A DNA stretch of 64,000 nucleotides from contig CAXKVR010000447.1 of NCBI GenBank assembly GCA_964058845.1, positions 1-64,000 of the forward strand, in the 5' to 3' direction. Source of the stretch: Carex sylvatica (Eukaryota > Streptophyta > Magnoliopsida > Poales > Cyperaceae). The position numbers and the translations under genes were made by a program. A model generated the notes under the pieces. The model saw nothing but the letters and a program-made list of their open reading frames with translations, did no database searches and was not told where the DNA came from. Position 1 is the first letter of the stretch, and every line of letters starts with the position of its first letter. Below, in pieces: positions 1 through 13,416 of the stretch.

Positions 1-142
1 CGAACAGAGATTAAGTGCGCAAAATTTACACGTCAAATGTGAGTATAGAGTACTATTATTATTATATTTTTGAAATATGGTGGAACATTTTATGTCAATT
101 GTTAGACAATTTTTTTCCCTAAAATGGTTTGAAAATGAATTT

Positions 143-460
143 AGGGTATGTTTGGATGCACCGAGAATAGCGCTATTTTTGAATAGCAATGCTGTGCTAT
201 TCTAGAGTCCATTCAAACAACATCAAATGTTATTTTGAACAGCCAGAATAGCCTTGTTCCGCTAACCCAACAAATACTTGGAATAGCGCGAATGGGCTCT
301 TCAATAGTAGCTATTCTCAGTAGCTATTCTAAGGAGTGCATCCAAATGTATTTTTAGCTATTCCGAATAGCTTTGTATTAGTATCATTCTCAAATAGTAA
401 TTCTAAGTATTCTTAATAGTAACTCTTTTAGCTATTCTACATTACATCCAAACGTACATT
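143..460. repeat. MITE-like inverted repeat
   Basis: The left end (GGTATGTTTGGATGCA) and the right end (TACATCCAAACGTACAT) are inverted copies. The interior is rich in short AATAGC/GCTATT palindromes. No coding capacity is visible and no clean target-site duplication was found, so the superfamily is open. Confidence 0.5.
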
Positions 461-3423
461 TGTAGGTTATTTTACAGGATAACGATTAGAAATAGTTGTT
501 ATCTATATTCGTAGCGATTTTTTGTAACATTTTTTATTTATTGAATAAAAAGTTGTTGTCTGTTAAAAAAGGAAAAAGAATGGATAAAGTGAAAGAAAGA
601 TCAGGTCAGGAGGTCCACGACTCCGAGGTATATTACTGGTAAAGTAATAAAAATAAAAGTTTAATAACACCCCACTATTAATAAACTTTTTATGTACTAT
701 TTATCAATTTATTATGGCAACGTCAACATTCGATGAGAAACCCGAAACAATACCGTGGCCTGTTATGTCCCTCTGGACCCCACCAAGATCTACCAATGGA
801 TAAGAACGAAGTATCTCGGAAACCTCTCATGAACTCGTTCTACTCTTGGAAGGTCTCATGCGCATGCATTCCACGCAGTGGTCGTCAAGTGTTAGTATTA
901 CTATTTATTGAGCGCTACCGACGCAATAAATCTACAGTTTTGTAGACCAGGTCTATCGAAAGTTCCTCATGGATAGCGGGCCCCGCAGTTCCCAACCGCT
1001 TTCAACGCGCCGACCGATGTGGCGGAATACGCGGCGACCCGAGTTTGAACGTTTTGAGTATTTAATGTACGTTCTTATACTCACGGCATTGTACGTTTTA
1101 ATGACGTGGAATGTAATCAATGGTCCTTCATCTTAACATCACCGTAATTCTTTGAATGATTCATGAAAAAATCCGCGTTTATGTAAAAGAGAGTAAAATA
1201 GTCGCGTGGATGAAGAAATAGCTTTAATTTATCCGACTGGCGCTTATTTTGCGCTGCCTTTGCGGAGAGGATAGGAACCGTTGGATGCAGATGAATATGG
1301 GTCCCCCGTATGACGTGTTTGGAGTTCACGTGGTTTGTGGTGGGGCCAGAGCAGAGGTGATGGTCTGATCGATTGTTGCGTAGCTGTCGTGGTAGTACGG
1401 AGTCGGATGCATTTATTGGCATGCGGATCCGCGTTATCCTCGTTGGGTTTAGGTGCTGTGGAATCCCCCTATTAGTTAAGGTAACTACAAATATGCCATT
1501 GTAAAGTGTGAACCGAAGCGCTGCATTATGGCTAAGAATAAGATATTTCTTTATTTCAAACGATGTCATTGTACAATTAGATCGTTTCAAAAATGGTTAA
1601 GGGCAGTTTCAACTTTCAACTTTCCCTTAACTCAATAATTGGAAAATTTAGATTCCAGTGAGTAGAGAGGAAAATTTAGAAAAAGTATACTTAAAGACTA
1701 AACTTATCGGATTGAGCTCACCAAGTAGAATTAGAGTATGATAAGAAACCTTGCAGTGTAAGCTTATCTATCAATTTGAGCATGTGCTGCATGTTAAATT
1801 GAAGGCTCATCTTTTCTATTATGAGCACGGTTCTATTTTGTTTTTTGCTTTTTTATCTAATTTTATACATGAAAATTCAGTTGTATTGTTTTATGTATTG
1901 GTATGAATTGATATATGTGCTCCTATGTATTGTTTCTGTACTGGTATGAACTTATGTATGCAATTGATTTTTTATGAGTAATGAAAATACCTACGGATTG
2001 TTAATGAAAAAGTAGAATTGGATAGAACTAGTGTTCAAATTACTCGTACTTGGAGTAGAACTAGAGTGTTCTTAAGCTCAGCAGGCCTCTTAATAAGCTT
2101 AACTTCAAAATCTATCATATTGATTTTAAATGACGAATTTAACTGTTAAAATCAATCTGCTTCACGAGTGATGCTTTCATGTATCAAACTTGTAAATTAA
2201 TTTATTATAAAGTCTAGTTGTAAAAAAATGATGGCACGTTAAAATTAACATATAAATCATATTTTTTTTACCGCTTGACTTTATACTAGTTGATTTGAAA
2301 ATAAAATTTGACATGTAAACATATCACTCATGAAAGAGATCGATTTCAATGGTTTAGATTCGTCGTTTGAAGTCAGTTTGAAAGATTTTAGAGTTAAACT
2401 CGTGGAAAAACTTTGTGAAAGTAAGAACACCGAGCGGAGGGAAGAAGGGAGTATGGAGGTCAATTGACTTCTATTTTTTTTCAATTTTGTTTTACATATG
2501 TACGATTTTCTTTATAATTTAGAGTAAAATACATTGTATTGTAAAATTTACTCTCATTTTTCGTAGAATTTTTTTTTGTATAATTGACTCCCGTAGTATG
2601 AAAATTTGATTACATTGAAGCTCAACTAGATTATAAATATTATGATAAAAAAACTATGTATTATAAATATTATGATAAAAAACTATGTTACTCCGATACT
2701 CTATATTTGGCGTCGTATCTGTATTGAGTGCTTATATGATACTAATACGCATATGATACGTATCTGATACGCCGGTAGGCATATCCTTAACCTCCTAATA
2801 AGGTTGCCGGTACGCGATTAAACGTGCCGATATGGCTCTTCTCCTCTTGGATACGGAACCGATACACCAGTGATCAGTAGATGCTTTTGATTCCTCCTGT
2901 GAGTTGTATATGGACCGGACTATGCTCTCTATTTCACTTTTGTGTGCACCGTGAACAAGACGTAAACCGGGAGTTGAGCAAAAATCAGAGCTATCATCGA
3001 AAATTGAACCACAAAACTGTAAGCAATGCAACACAAATCTTTGCCACTTCACTAGTTCAATTTTGTTGTTAGAATGTAGTAATTATTATATTTTAAGTAT
3101 TAACGTATATAATATACTTTATTCAGGATTGTGATATATAATTTATAGAATACAAATATTAAATTAATAATATAATAAAAAAAATTAAAAAAAATATATA
3201 ATAAATATATCGTATTCAGAATTTTTTAAAATTACTGTAGTATCGTAGTATCTGTATTGTATCTATATGGATGTAACACAGTGAAAAAAATAAGAATGAG
3301 AAATCAGTAGAGCCATCATCCAAAAGAAAATTTGAAAGGCAAGAATAAAGACCAAAAGTCAAAGTGTGGTTTCGAGAAGGAAAATTGTAGCTTTCGGTAA
3401 TGAGGTCAAGAAATGGGAGTCAG
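461..3423. other. Intergenic, no gene recognised
   Basis: No gene supported. A 157-codon minus-strand open frame at 1117-1590 has no recognisable domain and no splice context, and lies in a slightly GC-richer patch. At 2695-2790 and again near 3240-3270 there are diverged runs of a GATACGTATC-like motif, probably an old dispersed repeat. Confidence 0.5.
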
Positions 3424-3619
3424 AGTAGGTCCGATGCCCATTGGACCTACTTTGGTTCGATGGGTGTTGTGACCGTCCAAATACATCAAGATTCGTGCAA
3501 TATGTATTAAAATCCGTGCAAGTTTTTATCAATTTCCGTGCTCACAAATCTTAATGCTGATCATACCGTGATAGAACCCATCGAACCTAAAAGTAGGTCC
3601 AATGGGCATCGGACCTACT
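3424..3619. repeat. MITE with about 45-bp terminal inverted repeats
   Basis: The left end AGTAGGTCCGATGCCCATTG is matched by its inverted copy ending GGCATCGGACCTACT. Further in, GGTTCGATGGGT pairs with ACCCATCGAACC. The element is 196 bp and non-coding. No clear flanking duplication was found. Confidence 0.7.
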
Positions 3620-5747
3620 CCTATCTCGAAACGTAGGCTGAAAAATCCTTATTCCTTAGCCACCGGCCTCGCCCCACACCTGACCCTGTGTGGTTCATTG
3701 TGGCGGTCGGGTGATTTGTGGCCCCCACAAAAGATTGGTTTCGCTCAAATCTATCCCCACAAAAGATTGGGTCCTCATATAATCCAGATCTCCGACGACG
3801 GCTGTTATATTAATTAAAATAAGTACATTCTAATTATAATATTTATCGTGGGGTTGGAGATGGATATGAAGCCAACTGATAATTCAACGAGAACACTAAT
3901 TTATTAATCATATTCAAACAAGTACATACCTTCTAATGAAAATTACAATGTTTATTGTAAGAATATAAAGCTAATTGATAGTTTTAACAAGAACACTGAA
4001 TTGTAATAGATTTCAGAAAAATATTACATAAATAAAGAATTACTTTTTAAAGTATGTATTATGATGACTTAGTGGATTAAAATGATTTGAGATTTAATGA
4101 CTCATGCTTTGTTTAAAAAAATATATATATTAGTACAACCAACATGTTGTAGACTGTAAATTGTATATAAATGGCAATATTTTCAATATAAGCAGGTGAC
4201 AATTTCTAAAATTCAGAAGTAAACAATTACTTATCTCTGATTCAATGTGATTCCTCCACTAATTATAGGACATATAATTTAAAGCACCGCATATGCCACA
4301 CAAAATAATTAAATAATTTACAATTGTGTAGTCGTTATATGTCGTAAGATTTTGTTATAAAATAGGACTAGATAAAATACAATTAGGTCGGAGTGGGTTA
4401 ACAAAGGCTGTCATTATAAGTCGATGAAAAATTTGACTATTCTGATTGAGTTCTTAAGTAAAATGTTGTAGTATTATATAGTTACAAAACATTATCAAAA
4501 TTTCTATCAAAAAATTAATAATGATAGAATAAATTCACATTTAATGTTGTAAAATATGCAAAAACAATATATAAATATGAAAAAAAATCACAAAATACTT
4601 TACAAATAAATTAAGAGTGCTCAATCACTCATTCATCCTGTAGTAATTATATTTAATTCTAGTTATCATCAGCCTAAAATCACATGCACTCAATTTTCCA
4701 AGCGTTTTTAGTTATTTTTTTTCGATCCATCAGCACAAATATTTCAAATATTTGACATGATTGTGTTTAGTTTCTCAAAAAAATCATCAATAATTGTAAC
4801 CGCATTCATCCGTTCGACTGACTAATCATATTTTCAAGTGCAAATTAACTTATTAAAGCAGTGTTAATATTAATACTTTATACATTCAAAAACTAATTAT
4901 AAATTTATTATGTTTAAAAATACAAGGAACAAACAATTTAGATTTCTTGAGATAGTTATGGGATTCGGAGAAAACCAAATGCTATTGACATGCTTTTTTG
5001 TTTATATTCGACCAAAATGTTTTCATAAAAGTGTAAAAAAAAATTCTGCCAAAAACATCACGCTCTGCTCTTGTCATAAATGGTCACAATATCTGTAGAT
5101 TTGGAAGATCCAAAATGGGACCCAAGAAGGGCCAGAGATGCATTGCCACTTGTTTTGCCACCAGAGAATTGCAGTGTCCTTATCCGAAATCCCTTTTTAT
5201 GGATAATGACATTTGACTCCTTCATAAACAGATAAACTCCTTTTTTTTTTGTCACACTCACTGACGATTTTTTTTTAAAATAAAATAAAATTTAATATTT
5301 TTAAAAAAATAAGTACCATTAATTTGAATTTTACAAAAAATAGCTCCACTGATTCTCAAGATTGATGCAGACACAAACATATTTACTTCACCAATCCATT
5401 GCCATTTTATGACCCAATTAGATCCGTGAAGCTATTTTATAACCCATCTATACAATCTAACCACAAAAATTAATAATAAATAGATGCAGATCGGTGGAGC
5501 AAATATGTTTATGTCTTATTTACTGTAGATCGGTAGAGCTATTTTTTATAAAAATCAAACCAATGCTGCTGATTTTTTTTAAGTATTTAAAATAAATTTT
5601 ATTTTAAATAAATCCCTCACTGACTCGCACATTCAGAACTTATTGGTAACCTAATCCATTAATAGGTTTCACACATTCGTTCCATTTAACCTACTAATAG
5701 TAATCTACGAGAGTCTTGGAAATAATTAATTAAGTAAACTTTATAGC
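3620..5747. other. Intergenic AT-rich DNA
   Basis: Short open frames here show no family resemblance, and the sequence is AT-rich with poly-A/T tracts. No gene, RNA or complete repeat could be supported. Confidence 0.5.
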
Positions 5748-5937
5748 GGAAAATAAATCTGCTACAATCCTGAAAGGAATTGTAGGGTCCTACGATCCCA
5801 AATCCAACCTTTTATTTATTTTGAGATGCGTGCATAAAATACAACTTTTATGAAGATTCGTAATACTTAAAAATTGAAAGGTTGGATTTGGAGTCGTAGG
5901 ACCCTACAATCCCGTTGGATAGTAGCAGATTTATTTC
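5748..5937. repeat. MITE, family A
   Basis: An inverted repeat: the left end AAATAAATCTGCTACAATCC pairs with the right end GGATAGTAGCAGATTTATTT. Inside, AGGGTCCTACGATCCCAAAT has an inverted partner. The flanks share TTTATAGC on both sides, an approximate 8-bp target-site duplication. The ends resemble those of the element at 6204-6414, so both are placed in one family. Confidence 0.65.
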
Positions 5938-6203
5938 AATTTATAGCCACGTAGGTTGTTGAGATCGATTTCTTGGTCCAGACTCCTCTCAGGCAAGCGT
6001 TTGTAGGGCCCAATCGGGGGTCCCACTTGAGGCGGGGTGTCGGTTGCAAAGACAATTGAGGTATTTTTGCGTACTTTTTTTTTTTTTTTTTTAATCTTGA
6101 TAAAGGCTATCAGGTAAATTTTTTTTTTTTTTGAAGAATAATAATCAAGTGCAGCGCAGTAACGGATCAAAATCTTCTTTGCTTGTGCAAGTGATTAGTC
6201 ATT

Positions 6204-6414
6204 GGAAACAAATCTGCTGCGATCTGAATCCTTGCTATAGTACTCTGAAATTTCTATTTTTTTAAATTTAATTGTTGATTTTTTTTAAGATGCGTACATA
6301 GAAAAACTAGTTATTTAGAGATGTATGTACTGAAAAAAATGAACAGTGAAATTAAAAAAAGCAGAGATTTCAGAATACTGTAGCAGAGATTCGGATCGCA
6401 GCAGATTTGATTCC
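6204..6414. repeat. MITE, family A, with 9-10 bp TSD
   Basis: The ends GGAAACAAATCTGCTGCGAT and ATCGCAGCAGATTTGATTCC are near-perfect inverted repeats. ATTAGTCATT occurs directly on both sides (6194-6203 and 6415-6424), a perfect 10-bp match. A 9-10 bp duplication is typical of Mutator-like transposition. Confidence 0.8.
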
Positions 6415-6424
6415 ATTAGTCATT

Positions 6425-7373
6425 AGTACAAGAAGGAATTATAAGTATTGCTTAGGTGAGCAAGTACTTAGAGACATTTTTTATTTTTTTTTATTTTTGT
6501 AGAAACTGTAAAGTAGTAAGAGTGGTTTGAATTCTCGATCTTTGGATAATCACAGTTTTAAGATTTTTCTCCCATATAAATAGAATAGACATACATAATA
6601 GCCTTTTTAACAATAATAAAAAAGGAACGGATCAAAATATTTTCACTTTATTTTCACGGCACCTTAGAAAACGTGGAACTGATGCGGTTTTTTACAAATA
6701 TACATTACTACACACTTGATTATATAGTTTTTTTTTTTTTTTCTATTTGTAGATCTTTTTTTTATCTCATAAAGTTACTTTCTACCCTTCAGTTTTTCAT
6801 ATTCTAACAATTCTAATTTAATTGGAAAATTCAATTTGAAAAAAACAATCAACTAAATTGATTTTTTGGCAATTAATTCGGACTTTAAAATAATTTGTTT
6901 ACAAACTAATATACTTTAATCAAAATAATAATTTTTCAGGTCGAAAAACATCAACAAAAAGTACAATTTTTTTTTCAAACTTCGAATTTGCGTAACTCTT
7001 GATGCAAAAAAAAATGATTTCTTATGATAATCACATTCCAAAATTCTTGCAAAAAGATACGTAAAAGTTACCATATATAGTCCGTGACGATCATTTTCAA
7101 AGCAAAAAATAATTGTCGAGGAGTTGAAATTTTGGAACATTTATTTATTTTCCTTTTATTTAAAACTAAAAATAAGCTTTTAAGAAAATTTAAATTATCG
7201 ATAATAATTTAATGCTTAAATTCATAACACTTTATGCAATTTAACACTTTTATTTCAGATTCTAGCAATTTAATATTAAATTCGCAATAAAAGTTCATAA
7301 ATTAATTTGGAAATATATTTCGAAAACTAATTTTGAAATTAAATTCGAAAATAAAATTAGAGAATATATATAT
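6425..7373. other. Intergenic AT-rich DNA
   Basis: Long A/T runs and an AT dinucleotide run just before the next MITE. No gene or RNA could be supported. Confidence 0.5.
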
Positions 7374-7778
7374 GAGGAGGGATCCACTTAAAACAACTTG
7401 AAAGTTACAACATCTTACAACATCATTTTTTTTTATTTTCAAAGTCCAAATCGTCGATCCAAACCGTTAGATATTCAATCTATATTAAAACGTGCTTGGA
7501 GACCAAATTTTATATTTTTTAGAATTTTTTTGCTATTTATTAAGATGGGTACAAAATTGCTGTATTTATTGAAATTCTGCACCATTAAAAAACAGCGATT
7601 TTGTACCCATCTTAATAAATAGCAAAAAAATTCCAAAAAATATAAAATTTGGTCTCCAAGCACGTTTTAATATAGATTGAATATCTAACGGTTTATCGAT
7701 GATTTGGACTTTGAAAATGAAAAAAAACAATGTTGTAAGATGTTGTAACTTTCAAGTTGTTGTAAGTGGATCCCCCTC
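7374..7778. repeat. Fold-back MITE, family B
   Basis: Nearly the whole 405 bp folds back on itself. The left end GAGGAGGGATCCACTTAAAA pairs with a right end reading GTGGATCCCCCTC. The arms meet at a short loop near 7575. It inserted into an AT dinucleotide run, so the target duplication (ATATATAT-like) cannot be fixed. Related copies are at 13417-13792 and, as a half copy, at 40036-40201. Confidence 0.85.
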
Positions 7779-7963
7779 TATATATATATATATATTTTTT
7801 AAGAGAATTATCAAAGTCAAGCTTTCATATCGGACACAGGTAGTGTCAGGTTACAAAAAAGCAAAAAATAAAATAATAAAAAACAAAGAAAAGGAAATAA
7901 ATCATTAAGTTAGTATAGTCAGCAAATCATGAACTATGAACTATCTCCAATCCATTATTATTA

Positions 7964-8426
7964 CGGAAAATTGTGAAAATGCCACTCCAAAATCTTCAAA
8001 TTGTGAAAATGTCATTCTGAACTTTGAAATTGTAAAAATGCCACTCCAAACTTCATTAATTGTAATTTTGCCACTCCAAATAATTAATGACTAAAATACC
8101 CTCCCATCACCAAACCCCTCTTCTCCCATCCGGTTCCCACCTCTTCTAACTGCAAAAATTTTTTGGAGTCAACCACGCAAAAAAATTCCATCAGCAATCA
8201 GAAACCCTGAATTTTGTCAATCACGCAAAAAAATTCTCCAGTTAGAAGAGGTGGGAACCGGGTGGGAGAAGAGGAGTTTGGTGATGGGAGGGTATTTTAG
8301 TCATTAATTATTTGGAGTGGCAAAATTACAATTAATGAAGTTTGGAGTGGCATTTTTACAATTTCAAAGTTCAGGATGGCATTTTCACAATTTGAAGGTT
8401 TTAGAGTGGTATTTTCACAATTCCCC
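7964..8426. repeat. Fold-back MITE, family C, 9-bp TSD
   Basis: About 195-bp inverted arms contain several tandem-like units of the type TTGTGAAAATGCCACTCCAA. A perfect 9-bp direct duplication, TTATTATTA, flanks the element (7955-7963 and 8427-8435). This fits a Mutator-like non-autonomous element. No coding sequence. Confidence 0.85.
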
Positions 8427-8488
8427 TTATTATTAGTAACAAACCTACTGCCTATATTTGAAGTGAGTTTCCTTAACAGTTGTATATG

Positions 8489-8914
8489 CCGATTTTTTTT
8501 TAAAGAAATATATTAATTTTTCTTACAGCCGTAAAAAATTCGGCATGAAAAATATTGATCCGGATTATTTGTAGTAGTCTTTCTAATAAATTAAATTATA
8601 TAGTATTTCATCTATTTTTAAAGAAATATATTAAATATATCTAATATTTCAATACAAAAAATAAATAAATTATAAATATTTCTATTTAAATAAAAAAAAT
8701 ATTGAAACCGGATATTTTTTTTTACGGTTTCTCTTTTTTTTTTTTTTTTTTAGCCGATGTTTTGGAATTCTAAAACCGGAAAATATATATTTTCCGGTTT
8801 TGGACTGAATTACCGGGAAAAAAAATTTCGGTTTGGATAGATTTCGAAATCCTGTTCAGCTTTGGTTATTTTTTTAAATTTAATTATTTTTTTGGATATA
8901 AATAAAAAAATCGG
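8489..8914. repeat. Half-size copy of repeat family D
   Basis: Starts CCGATTTTTTTT and ends AAAAAAATCGG. The 8-bp sequence TGTATATG lies on both sides (8481-8488, 8915-8922). The sequence matches the right half of the larger fold-back elements at 44850-45989 and 51754-52839, including the motif GACTGAATTACCGG. Confidence 0.75.
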
Positions 8915-9451
8915 TGTATATGAGATAGTCCTTTTTCTGCAAAAATGAATCCGCATCGCTTCCTCCAAATTACAAATGTAATTAATGGTTCATTATTTAA
9001 AATAAATAAATAAATGACTAATTAAAGAAAATCACGGAGATAAAAGAAATGTGATGAATCATAAAATACACGGAATTTTTTTTTAACTCCTCTTTCAAAA
9101 AATACATCATTCATTAATTATCCCTAAATAATGAAATCAAATATGTTAATCTTCTCTCATAAAAATATGAATCTGATATTCTGATTTTGCTTCATTCCAA
9201 CAGTTCAAATGCTCTCAGCAGTCCAGATTTATTTTCAACAATACACTTTCCAGTTCTAACGGTTAGAAATAAGAACAAATTGAAACTGTTGAAAATATTT
9301 TTACGGTCATAATGAAAAAAAAAATTTCTATTTTTCTGAAGAAATAACAAATTCTGATCTTAAATAATACATCACTCAACCGGTGATTGCGAAGAGGCGA
9401 GAACTGCCGTGAATTACAAATATCGATTTTTTTTTCAAAAGACCTGTAGGC

Positions 9452-10024
9452 GGAATTTTTTTTATAAACCATAATTAGAAAATTTTTTTTTTATGAAACT
9501 AACATAATTACTTCTTCTTCTTTTCAATCATATAAACCGAAATATTATTTCGGTCCTCTTGTTTTTTTGGACTGAATTGTCATTTCGATTTCAATTATTT
9601 TCACTGATTTCGAGAAAAAAATAGGTTAGAAATTTGTAAAAATACCTGGGACTGAATTGTCATTTCAGTCCAAAAAAAATTTCAGAACCGGAATGGCATT
9701 TCAATTTTTATGGTTCCATAAAAATTCTTCAAAACACATAAAAAAAATGATTGAACTTTTAAGAATTTCATACTTTTAGCGTAAACTTTTTTGTAAAAAA
9801 AAAAGAAGTAATTATTTTGATTTCATAAAAGAAACGAAATCCTCTGCCCCCCTGTGAAGAAATTTCCTGCCCTTTCAGTCACTGCGTGTGGGACTGGTCA
9901 CTGTTCATTTTTGAACTGGGGGGGCACACATACAGTGACTGGGGGCAGAAAATTCCTGCTCCCTGAGGATTCAGTTCCTTCATAAAAACTTTTTTTCTAG
10001 TTATAGTTTAGAGGAAAAAAAATC
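9452..10024. repeat. Diverged family E element with a nested inverted repeat
   Basis: The left end (ATAAACCATAATTAGAAAA) and right end (near 9980-10020, TTTCTAGTTATAGTTTAGAG) are diverged inverted copies and resemble the better preserved element at 10216-11208. A second small inverted repeat (about 9838-9972) with ends AATCCTCTGCCCCC and GGGGGCAG...GAGGATT, more G/C-rich than its surroundings, appears inserted within it. Boundaries are approximate. Confidence 0.5.
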
Positions 10025-10215
10025 CCTATCTTCTAAGTCAGCATTGCAGCGAATGTGGGAGGCTTCGGCGAGAGAAGCAATTGGGCCAGGAGGAATGAGT
10101 CGTGAATCGTGATCAGTGGTACTCTTATATGCTGTGTACTCTTTGGGGAATCTGGAGGCAAAGGAACAGTGAGGTGTTCAATGCTCCATCGAGGCGGAAG
10201 CCTCAGGTACTGGAG

Positions 10216-11208
10216 AATTTTTTTTGATAAACCATAATTAAGAAAATTATTTTTACTAATTCAGCATGATTACCTTTTTTTTTTAGAAAAATCATAAAGA
10301 CCGAGAGTAGCTTTTGGTCTCAAGTTTTGCCTTTTCTCAAGACCGAAAGCTACTTTCGGTCTCACCCTTTTTTTTTTCACTTTTCCACTTTCTACCCGTG
10401 CGCGCGACTATGTAGCTTCTCTCTCCAGGTCGAAAGGAGCATTCGGTGTCCCTTTTTTTTTTTAAACTATAAATATACTTCTCTCTCCCGACGTCTAACA
10501 TAAACTCAAAACCCATAATCTTCTAATTTTTTTTTTCTTCTCCACAATTTTTAGCTGATAATCAAGCTCCAACGAAATATTGTGTTTTTATAGATCAGCC
10601 TCTTCATTGTGTTGGTAGCTTTCATCTAAAGATTGTAGTAAGTTTTTTTTTTTTCAATTACGATCATATTTTATGTTGTAAAATTAAAAATGATATTGAC
10701 AGTTGATTGTGATTGAAATTGAAATTGTTTGATCCATTTTACCAAAAAATGCTCCAGAGTGGTTAAAACTAAAAGTTGTGGTTAATGCATTTTATCAAAA
10801 AATACTCTAGAGTGGTTAATGTATTTTTAGTTATGTAACCAATAGTCTGGAACCAAAATATTTTACCAATAGTCTTGAGTTGTTAAAATAAAAATTATGT
10901 TGTGGTTGTTCAATTTTCGAAATAAAAATTATTTTTTACAGTTGTTAAAATTGTCAAATTAATTTGTTGTCAGTTTGTCTCCCATGAGACCGAATGGCCC
11001 ATTCGGTCTGGCCATTTTCGGATCTTCTGTGGCGCCATCGATGGAAAGTGGAAAAAAAAGATGAGACCGAAAGTAGCTATCGGTCTTGAGAGAAGGCAAA
11101 ACTTGAGACCGAAAGCTACTCTCGGTCTTTATGATTTTTCTAAAAAAAAAGTAATCATGTTAAATTAGTAAAAATAGTTTTCTTAATTATGGTTTATCAA
11201 AAAAAATC
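10216..11208. repeat. Large fold-back repeat, family E, 10-bp TSD
   Basis: The outer arms are inverted copies: the left arm has TTGATAAACCATAATTAAGA and AGACCGAGAGTAGC, and the right arm has their reverse complements. The motif GACCGAAAGCTACTTTCGGT recurs in both arms. GGTACTGGAG flanks both sides (10206-10215 and 11209-11218). The middle (about 10390-11050) is not inverted and shows no coding sequence. Confidence 0.8.
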
Positions 11209-11218
11209 GGTACTGGAG

Positions 11219-12499
11219 GCTAAGCTGTGGTTGAGTTTCTGTTGAATAATAGGCGTTGTATATATTACTCAGGTTTAGGCCTGTTTTACTTGTATTGGCA
11301 CTTGGCAGCCTCTGTCAAACCATTTCAAAAAAAAAATCCCGTAGGCGCCAAATATCGAAATTAGAAAGCACAGGGAACGGAAAAGGATGGTCTTATCCAG
11401 AAAACTGCCAGCTCAGAGGTCGCGTGGTCGAGCAGCTGAATGCAATCCGCTGTCACGCGCAGCATACAATATTTATTGTCGAACTCTCTATGCATCTTTC
11501 GCACAGACATATAAAGAACGAGTCGTTTTACCACAAGTGCATGACTCGCTTTACAAAATAGTTTACGTTAAAGATCACAGAGGAACTTTTCTCTTTTAAA
11601 GAGCCAGCGAGGAAATGAATAGAGCGCCTTGTTTATTTCTCATTGGGCGGGTTTGTCTCCAGCTGTCACTCAATCACTTTTGTGCGGAACCCCAAAGTTA
11701 ATCCGTATTTATTATTTATTATTAAAGAAAGAAAACCAGATGGTAATGGAGCGGATCGAGGATAAAAAGGTGGGTCTCATTTCCCTCTTCTACGAGCAAA
11801 GCCAAATCTGATCCTTATTCCTTGGTAACGACCAATGAATTGGCTGTTTGGGCTTCTACCAAGAAAGTTTATCGATTGAAAAAAGTCTAAAATACCCTTC
11901 ATCTGATAAGTTATTTATTCTGATTATCCAGGATTGGGACCCGTTCTGGATCATTCAACTAAAATCCTGTGGGAGAGCTGCCACAAAATTCGATTCTGTT
12001 CGCCCCTAGATTTGTCTTCTCTTATACTTCTACGGTTATACCCGTTGGATTATGGCCTCATCTTATGGGATCAATGCTTGAGTTATTATTGAAATTAATT
12101 TTCACAAACGAAACCTCTGGTATCAGTTAGCATCTCCAATTCAGCAACTGAAAATAATTGCTAAAAAACAGTTATAAAAATTTTAGGAATTAATTTGCTG
12201 CATCGGTGCAGTTGAATTAATTTTTTTTTCTGTCCACATCAGTGAATCTTTATTTTTTATCAGAGAGAGAGAGAGCACAAAGAAAAATTTAGAGCCGACA
12301 ACACGTCATTAAACAAACATTTTTTTATAAAGCGAATTTGTTAATTTAGTAATTGGAATCATCTCAGCAATTATGTTAGCAATTAACACATCAAGTTAGA
12401 TCTAAAACCTCATTAAATTAATTTACATTGCTTAAATTTTATTATCGGACGTCACTTCAAATTAAGGTCTAAAACCTCCGCAAAACACCTCGAGGAGAT
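11219..12499. other. Intergenic, with a half-copy of MITE family F
   Basis: No gene supported. 11564-11645 reads like one arm of the MITE found in TPS intron 1 (shared CTCTTTTAAAGAGCCAGCGA and GCCTTGTTTATTTCTC) without the second arm. A short slightly GC-richer piece at 11330-11560 has short open frames but no recognisable domain. Confidence 0.55.
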
Positions 12500-12508
12500 T
12501 TGTTAATC

Positions 12509-12902
12509 GAGGAGGGTTCAAATGTCTCCATTTTTTGTGCCTCCACCATGCCTCCATTTTTAAAAACTTTAATAACTCAAAATTTAAAACATAAAAATCA
12601 AAATAAAACCGTTAGATGTGATCTATGTTATTTTTTCTCTGTACTCATAAAAAATTATCACATTTTGATTTTATTTATATGTGAATGAATAAGTTGAAAA
12701 ATCAACGTCTAGAAATTACCCACATTAGTGTGTTTTTTACAAGCTCTTGATGACAATCAAAACAAAATTAAAATATTATAATTTTTTACATGTGCATAGA
12801 TTAAATGATGTAGATCATATCTAACGGTTTTATTTTGATTTTTAAGTTTCAAAATTTTGCGTTATTAATGTTTTCAAAAAATTGAGGCATTTAAACCTCC
12901 TC
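12509..12902. repeat. MITE family G, perfect 9-bp TSD
   Basis: The left end GAGGAGGGTTCAAATG pairs with a right end CATTTAAACCTCCTC, and an inner pair ACCGTTAGATGTGATCT/AGATCATATCTAACGGT is also inverted. TTGTTAATC is directly repeated at 12500-12508 and 12903-12911. A truncated relative sits in the copia 5' LTR at 24135-24232. Confidence 0.85.
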
Positions 12903-13416
12903 TTGTTAATCTACATTTCTTTTTTGTTATCGGACGTGACTTTTTAATGCATATTAAACTTTAATTCTCAATTCTTAATCTACATTATCTAATGATCTCT
13001 TTTAGGAATTAATATATGAACTCAGAAAATTTTACGATCGAAATATAAAATGATAAATTTATGTTTGTCGTTGTTTAAGGCTTGAAATTTAGATCCAATC
13101 TGAATTTATAAAACGGGACTTAAATTCTTCTTTCACTCGAAAAAGGTTTCCACCACAGAGGTTTGTAGCAAAAATGTCTATATATTTTAGAGTTACTTTT
13201 TTTATAAAAAGACAATAATAGAAAATCACTTGTATGATTTGATGAATCTGTGAGAAAAATCTTGAAATCCGTGAAACGTTTGGGTTTCAAGAAATTTCAA
13301 ATGTAAAACGCATAGAACATATGATTTTTGAAGTTCATGAATTTTGTGACACTTATTAAATTGTGTGAACTATATATTTTATTGTTCTCATTTTCTGATG
13401 ATCTTATTTTCAAATT

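Noticed and set aside
1117..1590. 157-codon minus-strand open frame
   Set aside because: No domain, no splice or promoter context; composition fits chance opening in a slightly GC-richer patch.
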